A stretch of DNA of 20,783 nucleotides, from positions 1 to 20,783 of the IMG/VR virus record IMGVR_UViG_3300031601_001390; one strand, 5' to 3'. Below are positions 16,667-20,783 of the stretch, one piece after another (the first letter of the stretch is position 1; each line of letters begins with the position of its first letter). The notes below the pieces were generated by a model that was not told where the DNA came from, did no database searches, and was given only the letters and a program-made list of their open reading frames with translations. The position numbers were made by a program, and so were the translations under genes. The DNA is from a virus.

Positions 16667-18348
16667 TGCCAGCCCCAGCAGGACTAACGTCACCACCTGT
16701 CTGCCTTATGACCCTCACCTTCGCCGGCAAGATCTGGCGCGTTGCTAGTGAGCCAGTGAGCGTCACCGACAGAGAGGGGATCGCGCACCTCTACCGAGGA
16801 GGCCTGCCTACCATGGACCTCCGAGATGAGATCTCATGGCTCGCTGACGGGGAGCCTCCCGAGACAGACGTAGAGTGGATCCTACCCGCTGACGTGGCCT
16901 TGCTGATCTCGCAGGGTCATGTGCTCGATGGGGCTGATGTGGAGGTCTCACTCTGGCGACGGGGCGATCCCTACGAGCAGCGTCTAGTGATGATATCTGG
17001 CCAGGCCGCCGATCCTGTCTACGGTACGCTCGGGACTTCCACGACGTTCAGACTTAGCTCTAGCGCCAGTATTGCGACGATGAGCAACGAGCACCCCGAC
17101 CCAGCGTGGATCGTCAGCGACGCAACTCTGGACTACACGAACTCGGTAGACGAGGGCAACTATTACCCCACTGTCTTTGGTCGGCCTGGGGTATTTTATC
17201 GAACAGGGACCAAGACGCGAGGCAGGGCCACGCCGGTAATCCTGATCAACATCAACGATCTTAACGACGTTGAGCCCAACGACTGGTCTGTCGACCCCGC
17301 CACCGGGAGCTATTACCTGATCGCCAATGGCGCCGAGAATATAAGAGCAAAGCGGGTCAGGATCCACGACGTCACAGATGGGATCTCTGACTTCGTGCAA
17401 GTGTATCGAGCGCAGGATCTTGTCGGCAATAAGATATGGATAGGCCGGTCGACACCCACGCCCGGTATACCTGCCGTCGCCGGCCACGTCTACTACGCCA
17501 GTTGGGACGACGAGGACGATGAGGTGGGGGGCGCCATCCTTGCACGCGACAAGAGCGGCGAGGTGATGGAGGGCGGCGGCGAGCTCCTGCACTGGGCGCT
17601 CGGGCTGACGGACCTACCTATCCAGTGGGATCTCACTGGAGCGTCACGCCGAGCTCTGGACCAGTACCACCTCGCCGGGTATTGGGATGAGGCCTGTCAG
17701 GCCTACGAGTGGATCCGGGATAACTTGCTCCCGATCCTGCCGGTCTCGCTCAAGTGGTCGGCTCAAGGTCTCTATCCTGTGGTCTGGCGACACTGGGCCA
17801 CAGAGGCAGACGCCGTCGCACACCTTGAGGATGGGCGTAACTGCTCGGTCTATGACGACGTGGTGACCAAGGGCAGGGAGGACGTGGTCAATAAGGTCTC
17901 GCTATCTTACGCCCTGGATCCTCATGAGTCGGGGCGGTACCGTGAGATCGCTGTGTGGGGATCTGATCAGGTGACAGAGTTCTTCGTAGCCCCCCCAATC
18001 TTGGGCCCCATCGAGATGCCCCACGGACTCTATGAGGTAGAGAGCACATCAGAGGCGACGAGGGTGTCAGCCAGGACATACGGTACTCACACGCTGGAGC
18101 TTACTAGCGACGTCATCTGGGATCGCGCCACAGCCGAGCTTGTCGTCGCATGGATCGTGGCGGCCAGGGCCAAGCCTTACCAGATCTACTCACTGAGCGG
18201 GGAATGGAAGATCGGGGGCATCAACGCCGGCGACGTGATCATTATCACCTCTGCCAAGCATCATCTCGACCGACGGGTGGCCCATGTCAGGTCGGTTACA
18301 TGGCGAGGCATCAATGCCGTTAAGATATATGTTATGATATTCTCGTAA
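16666..18348 (+). CDS. Baseplate hub / tail-associated protein
   Basis: This 560-residue protein is coupled to the previous gene by a TAATG overlap. The N-terminal half is beta-rich (TLTFAGKIWRVASEPVSV). The C-terminal part ends in GDVIIITSAKHHLDRRVAHV, a pattern seen in tail hub proteins of the gpJ or gp27-like group, where a final domain closes with a short loop and strand. An acidic stretch (YYASWDDEDDEVGG, about 278-291) lies in the middle. Order after tape measure and large tip protein, and before lysis genes, suggests a hub that closes the tail tube. No peptidase domain is evident. Function inferred from order and the C-terminal pattern. Confidence 0.6.
   Translation: MPAPAGLTSPPVCLMTLTFAGKIWRVASEPVSVTDREGIAHLYRGGLPTMDLRDEISWLADGEPPETDVEWILPADVALLISQGHVLDGADVEVSLWRRGDPYEQRLVMISGQAADPVYGTLGTSTTFRLSSSASIATMSNEHPDPAWIVSDATLDYTNSVDEGNYYPTVFGRPGVFYRTGTKTRGRATPVILININDLNDVEPNDWSVDPATGSYYLIANGAENIRAKRVRIHDVTDGISDFVQVYRAQDLVGNKIWIGRSTPTPGIPAVAGHVYYASWDDEDDEVGGAILARDKSGEVMEGGGELLHWALGLTDLPIQWDLTGASRRALDQYHLAGYWDEACQAYEWIRDNLLPILPVSLKWSAQGLYPVVWRHWATEADAVAHLEDGRNCSVYDDVVTKGREDVVNKVSLSYALDPHESGRYREIAVWGSDQVTEFFVAPPILGPIEMPHGLYEVESTSEATRVSARTYGTHTLELTSDVIWDRATAELVVAWIVAARAKPYQIYSLSGEWKIGGINAGDVIIITSAKHHLDRRVAHVRSVTWRGINAVKIYVMIFS
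18330..18338 (+). promoter_or_regulatory. Candidate extended -10 promoter for lysis genes
   Basis: TGTTATGAT (18330-18338) fits TGnTATAAT with one mismatch, inside an AT-rich island at the end of the hub gene (18319-18342), which stands out from GC-rich surroundings. There is no -35 match; extended -10 promoters can work without one. The predicted start would give a leader of about 30 bases before the endolysin ATG at 18378. Confidence 0.3.
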
Positions 18349-18377
18349 CACAAGCACATAGTCCTGGTGCCGATCAC

Positions 18378-18872
18378 ATGAGATCCATAGTAGCCATAGT
18401 CATCCATCACTCTGTGAGCTCCACCTGCACTGATAGAGAGGAGATCACGCGCTGGCATAAGCACCGCGGCTTTCGCACGATCGGCTATCACTACCTAGTG
18501 CGCCTCGACCACGGCCAGGCCATCATCGAGAGAGGACGCGCCGAAGACGAGAGGGGGGCGCACCTTGTCCCGCAGTACGGCGCGGAGATCTCCAACAGCA
18601 ACTCGCTGGGGATCTGTATCGCTGGCAATCACGAGATCAACGATCCCGACGGTCGACTCTGGACGCAGGCTCTCGAGCTCGCCGCGGAGCTCTGCCACCA
18701 CCACCTACTCACCGAAGATCAGGTCTACGGGCACAACGAGTTGAGATCGACGCTCTGTCCAGGCACCAAGATGGACATGGAGCTGTTCCGCGGGGAGCTT
18801 CACGATCTCCTCGATGCTCCGATGGACCTGCGAGAGCGCGGCACAACTACCTCACCTCTGGCCAGGCCATGA
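18378..18872 (+). CDS. N-acetylmuramoyl-L-alanine amidase (endolysin)
   Basis: This 164-residue protein belongs to the Amidase_2 / T7-lysozyme-like fold, which cleaves the bond between N-acetylmuramic acid and L-alanine in peptidoglycan. Visible signatures are IVIHHS with the first zinc ligand at H10, GYHYLVRLDHG at 36-46 (with the Tyr of T7 lysozyme's active site at Y37), SNSLGICIAGNHE at 74-86, and YGHNELRSTLCPG with zinc ligands H119 and C127. The length matches the bare catalytic domain: no cell-wall-binding domain and no signal peptide, so export must rely on a holin. The ribosome binding site is poor. It overlaps the holin candidate by four bases (ATGA). Confidence 0.9.
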   Translation: MRSIVAIVIHHSVSSTCTDREEITRWHKHRGFRTIGYHYLVRLDHGQAIIERGRAEDERGAHLVPQYGAEISNSNSLGICIAGNHEINDPDGRLWTQALELAAELCHHHLLTEDQVYGHNELRSTLCPGTKMDMELFRGELHDLLDAPMDLRERGTTTSPLARP

Positions 18873-19099
18873 GCGACGACGAGGTCACAGTGCGAGAGTT
18901 TGTTGAGCTCGCTGGCTCTATAGACCTGCTCACCGTCAAGATGGACGTCTTCATTCTGACCAACAAGGCCGAGCACGACGCCATCACAGCGGCGATGGAG
19001 CGAGGAGCTCAAGACGCGCTCAAAATCAAGCTCGCCCTGCTAGGGAGTGGGACGAGCATTGTGCTGGTCATCGTGACTGGCGTTCTTGCGCTCTTATAA
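18869..19099 (+). CDS. Putative holin, single C-terminal TM segment
   Basis: This 76-residue protein is directly coupled to the endolysin. Residues 1-52 are acidic and amphipathic (MSDDEVTVREFVELAGSIDL, then KAEHDAITAAMERGAQDA), likely helical or coiled coil. Residues about 58-76 are a hydrophobic segment (GSGTSIVLVIVTGVLALL) that ends the protein. The layout resembles XhlA-like lysis membrane proteins: a soluble N-terminal helix and one C-terminal membrane helix. Its place next to the amidase supports a holin role, making membrane lesions that release the endolysin. Proteins this short cannot be assigned by motif; a membrane-anchored accessory is the alternative. Confidence 0.65.
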   Translation: MSDDEVTVREFVELAGSIDLLTVKMDVFILTNKAEHDAITAAMERGAQDALKIKLALLGSGTSIVLVIVTGVLALL

Positions 19100-19132
19100 A
19101 AAAGGCCCCGCTGGAGATGAAGCAGCAGGGCC
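19098..19132 (-). terminator. Intrinsic terminator of the leftward operon
   Basis: GGCCCCGCTG (19104-19113) pairs with CAGCAGGGCC (19123-19132), 9 of 10 positions, around a 9-base loop. On the - strand it is followed by six U (A-tract at 19098-19103). There is no T-run on the + strand side, so the orientation is leftward. It overlaps the last codons of the holin gene. Confidence 0.7.
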
Positions 19133-19249
19133 AGGAGTCACAAGGGGTGTCCAGCTAACTATGGCAGGTCAGCGCGCCCGAGTCAAGAGCGTGGTAAGAT
19201 GCCCCTACCCCTCACACCTCTCATGCTGATGTGCCCCTTGAGGGGATTT
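19100..19249. other. Convergent intergenic region
   Basis: About 150 bases between the holin stop and the stop of the leftward gene. It holds one terminator in each direction. Also present are a TGGTAAGAT extended -10-like match at 19192-19200 and a 22-codon open frame at 19161-19229 with no suitable ribosome binding site; neither is convincing. Confidence 0.6.
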
Positions 19250-19251
19250 TT
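19208..19251 (+). terminator. Terminator of the late operon
   Basis: CCCCTCA (19208-19214) pairs perfectly with TGAGGGG (19239-19245) around a 24-base loop, or CCCC/GGGG closes a TTGA tetraloop; the stem is followed by A then five T (19247-19251). It is placed after the lysis genes and ends inside the stop codon of the leftward gene. The large loop or short stem makes it weaker than the leftward one. Confidence 0.5.
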
Positions 19252-19660
19252 ATCTAGCAGCCTTGGCGTCGCGGACCTCAAGGCGGTGCTTGATGGCATC
19301 ACCGATGCCAGTGTCCGCGATCCGCTGCAAGCGCAGACGGAACGGGGAGACCTTGCGCTTGCCACCGCGGGCTTTGCGGCTAATCTGGACTGCGATCTCG
19401 GCGACACCCTTAGTGATGCGATCTCGGGCGCTCTCTGACAGCTCCCTCCAGCCGGGGAGCCAGTCGCAGTGGTCGTCGATGATGACGGCGATTGCTCGGG
19501 TGGCGATCTCGAACTTCTCGGCGCCGGGTAGATGTGAGTGGTCGAGCTCCTCAACAAGGTCCGTGATCTCCTCCACGATCTGCGGGATGTGCTCGATGGC
19601 GTCCATGAGGCCAAAGCTTGTGAGCATGGCGCCGATTGAAGCGAGCTTAATTAGGTTCAT
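19250..19660 (-). CDS. Unknown protein, last gene of the leftward operon
   Basis: This 136-residue protein has a strong AAGGAG (19671-19666) five bases before its ATG. Residues 1-21 are fairly hydrophobic (MNLIKLASIGAMLTSFGLMD); then follows an amphipathic acidic helix (AIEHIPQIVEEITDLVEELD, 21-40), and from about residue 90 the chain turns basic (ISRKARGGKRKV, RLRLQRI, IKHRLEVRDAKAAR). I do not recognise it. It converges on the lysis genes. The N-terminus could be a signal anchor, but Gly/Met/Asp make it weak. Alternatives are a DNA-binding accessory (basic end) or a lysis modulator (hydrophobic start). It overlaps the previous gene by 14 bases. Confidence 0.65.
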   Translation of the reverse strand: MNLIKLASIGAMLTSFGLMDAIEHIPQIVEEITDLVEELDHSHLPGAEKFEIATRAIAVIIDDHCDWLPGWRELSESARDRITKGVAEIAVQISRKARGGKRKVSPFRLRLQRIADTGIGDAIKHRLEVRDAKAAR

Positions 19661-20003
19661 TCTTTCTCCTTGCCCAGGCCACGATTAGGCCTGGGCTTGT
19701 GTTTAGGCGCTCAGCGTACAGCACGCTCAGCGTCCTTGTCTCATCAGTATTAAATTGGTCAAAAAGCTCTCCGAGGAGCACGTCGTCAGGGACTAGATCG
19801 AGAGCCGCGGCAACCTGCTCTACTGTCAGTCCACACCTCGCACGTATCCGAGTCCACCTTCCATCTGGCCGGGCCTGTCTTGGCGGTGCTGGGACGAAGA
19901 CGCCCCTGACTACATGAGGCGGCAGGGTGATCGGGCCACAGGGCACCGAGCATGGGCAGTTGAGGGCGCAGCTCTTGGCGCTGACACCTTGAGGCCTAGT
20001 CAT
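19647..20003 (-). CDS. Small Cys-cluster protein with HTH-like segments
   Basis: The frame extends to 20063, but the ATG at 20003 (118 residues) overlaps the stop of the preceding gene (ATGA), as the other genes of this operon do. The N-terminal part has four Cys in SCALNCPCSVPCGP (C12, C16, C18, C22), a possible metal site. The following region is Pro/Arg-rich. Residues about 60-117 are helical, with a helix-turn-helix-like LTVEQVAAALDL and a final YAERLNTSPGLIVAW that resembles the HTH units in the upstream protein. A DNA-binding role is likely but not proven. The metal site is conjectural. Confidence 0.6.
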   Translation of the reverse strand: MTRPQGVSAKSCALNCPCSVPCGPITLPPHVVRGVFVPAPPRQARPDGRWTRIRARCGLTVEQVAAALDLVPDDVLLGELFDQFNTDETRTLSVLYAERLNTSPGLIVAWARRKNEPN

Positions 20004-20404
20004 CTGGTACCCCGCGCCCTGAGGTTGAGCCACGCCCTCACACTGGCTAGGTTGATGCCCCACTCCTTGGCGAGCCCTGGGACGGTCCAGGGCTCCTTGA
20101 TACGCTCTAGACGCGCCCGGGTTAGCGCGGTGCTCTTGGCTGTGGCTCGATTGACCTTGGCCGGCATGACCACGCCCTCATTGACGAGCAGCTCCTCGTT
20201 GTCGATGCACCAATAACGAGAGGCGGAGGCGCCCTGCATGCCCCACCGCTTGGAGAGCTGACTGTAAGTGTAGCCACCGGCGCGGAGGTCCTTTATTCGG
20301 GGCGCCATGTCTATATTATTGTGACGCCTCGGGCCTATCCGTCTTGGTGCTGGCGCGTCGGGATCTGTGCCGGGATCGCGCCAGTCCCACTTGTGGGCGT
20401 TCAC
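20000..20404 (-). CDS. Protein with two tandem HTH-like units
   Basis: I start at GTG 20404 (134 residues): GGAG lies five bases upstream and the GTGA overlaps the stop of the previous gene. TTG 20419 has its GGAG touching the start codon and is less likely; an internal ATG at 20308 (MAPRIKDL) is a further option. Two similar segments stand out: YTYSQLSKRWGMQGASASRYW and WTVPGLAKEWGINLASVRAWL, matching at T, L, K, WG, AS, R. Both look like helix-turn-helix units about 60 residues apart, so the protein probably binds two half-sites or a long site. The Arg/Pro-rich leader (DAPAPRRIGPRRH) may add DNA contacts. A regulator is the likely role. Confidence 0.65.
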   Translation of the reverse strand: MNAHKWDWRDPGTDPDAPAPRRIGPRRHNNIDMAPRIKDLRAGGYTYSQLSKRWGMQGASASRYWCIDNEELLVNEGVVMPAKVNRATAKSTALTRARLERIKEPWTVPGLAKEWGINLASVRAWLNLRARGTR

Positions 20405-20685
20405 GTTCGCTCCGCCCAACTCCTGATCTCCTCTGGGAGAGTCAGGACCTGTAGCGAGATGTAGGTTACGCTGTACACCTGAGCGAGGAGCACTAGGTAT
20501 ACCCCTGACGGGCCCTTAGTCCTGCCGTCCTCCAGCTTGGCGAGGACATCCGCGCTAGGTGCAAGGTCCTCATCAAGGCCCATATCAACCGCTACCATCT
20601 GGCAGCGGTTGCTGATCTCCCTGCGTGACACTGGCCGCTCCGCTCGGAATCCTGCGCGTAACTCTGTAAGCTTCTCTGATAACAT
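20401..20685 (-). CDS. Cro/CI-like helix-turn-helix regulator
   Basis: This 94-residue protein starts at ATG 20685 with GGAGGT four to five bases upstream. It has the size and helical pattern of small XRE-type (Cro/CI-like) repressors: a first helix (MLSEKLTELRAGFRAE), a segment with the usual Ser-Arg turn (PVSRREISNRC), a third segment (APSADVLAKLEDGRTKGPS) that would include the recognition helix and following turn, then LLAQVYSVTYISLQV. It is the first gene of the leftward operon and its promoter lies by repeated operator-like sites, which fits autoregulation. Whether it controls lysogeny or early genes cannot be judged. Confidence 0.7.
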   Translation of the reverse strand: MLSEKLTELRAGFRAERPVSRREISNRCQMVAVDMGLDEDLAPSADVLAKLEDGRTKGPSGVYLVLLAQVYSVTYISLQVLTLPEEIRSWAERT

Positions 20686-20688
20686 CTT

Positions 20689-20738
20689 ACCTCCACATTC
20701 AGACTACCTGTTCTTATCCTCGCCGTCAAATTATTATA
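20689..20738 (-). promoter_or_regulatory. Promoter and leader of leftward operon
   Basis: TATAAT reads leftward at 20738-20733, with AT-rich sequence around it; the predicted start is near 20726, giving a leader of about 40 bases with GGAGGT at 20694-20689. No -35 match is seen at 16-18 bases upstream, where the first 22-bp repeat lies; the promoter may depend on an activator or an AT-rich UP-like region. Confidence 0.5.
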
Positions 20739-20782
20739 GCCTATCGGGATAATAAAACTTGCCTATCGGGATAATAAAACTT
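20739..20782. repeat. Two tandem 22-bp direct repeats (operator or iteron-like)
   Basis: Units 20739-20760 and 20761-20782 are identical; both start GCC and end ACTT, and the base after the second unit is again G, so a third unit may begin beyond the window. Each carries the inverted repeat TATC-GG-GATA in the centre. Twenty-two bases is about two helical turns, placing proteins on one face of the DNA. The array directly abuts the TATAAT of the leftward promoter. It may be a repressor operator or the edge of an iteron array of a replication origin. Confidence 0.7.
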
Positions 20783-20783
20783 G

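Noticed and set aside
19161-19229. 22-codon open frame in the convergent region
   Set aside because: The only possible ribosome binding site is too far from the ATG; it lies across a terminator arm.
19199-19438. 79-codon + strand open frame
   Set aside because: It crosses the + strand terminator and is antisense to the leftward gene that has a strong ribosome binding site.
20004-20063. Upstream extension of the Cys-cluster gene (GTG 20063)
   Set aside because: The GGAG touches the GTG, and the ATGA overlap at 20003-20000 gives a better start.

Overview
The window is the late (structural and lysis) half of a tailed bacteriophage with siphovirus gene order, or of a prophage of that type. It is GC-rich and densely packed. 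Genes abut or overlap by 1-4 bases (GTGA, TGATG, TTGA, ATGA, TAATG junctions), most have a GGAGG-like ribosome binding site, and no host gene, tRNA, rRNA, CRISPR array, transposon or integrase is visible. The strong Shine-Dalgarno sites and the T7-lysozyme-like amidase indicate a bacterial host. I cannot name the host.

Layout on the + strand: DNA packaging (small terminase candidate 69-488, large terminase 485-1951); head (portal 1951-3252, scaffold candidate 3230-3901, major capsid candidate 3993-4949, an unknown 222-residue protein 4970-5638, two tandem paralogous proteins 5684-6439 and 6452-7216); connector and tail completion (7225-7965, 7962-8387, 8387-8887); tail (tube candidate 8897-9388, tail assembly chaperone 9411-9899 with a likely -1 frameshift extension to 9958, HK97-gp10-like protein 9955-10479, TP901-type tape measure 10482-13373, a large tail-tip protein with sialidase-like Asp-boxes 13373-16666, a hub-like protein 16666-18348); lysis (amidase endolysin 18378-18872, single-TM holin candidate 18869-19099). 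The unit appears to end at a + strand terminator near 19208-19251.

From the right edge a leftward operon of four overlapping small genes runs back towards the late genes: a Cro/CI-like HTH protein (20685-20401), a protein with two similar HTH-like units (20404-20000), a Cys-cluster protein with possible HTH segments (20003-19647) and an unknown protein (19660-19250). It ends at a - strand terminator at 19132-19098. Its probable promoter (TATAAT at 20738-20733) abuts two tandem 22-bp direct repeats with an internal inverted repeat at the extreme right edge. These could be repressor operators or the start of an iteron array that continues beyond the window.

The features most worth a second look are the unannotated -1 frame ORF after the tail assembly chaperone, entered through C CCC CCG and closing with an ATGA overlap onto the next gene; the tandem duplicated head-region proteins; the Asp-box propeller candidate in the tail tip; the 22-bp repeats; and the chain of small DNA-binding-like proteins, one of which seems to be an internal HTH duplication. 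Functions given by position rather than by motif are marked as such.
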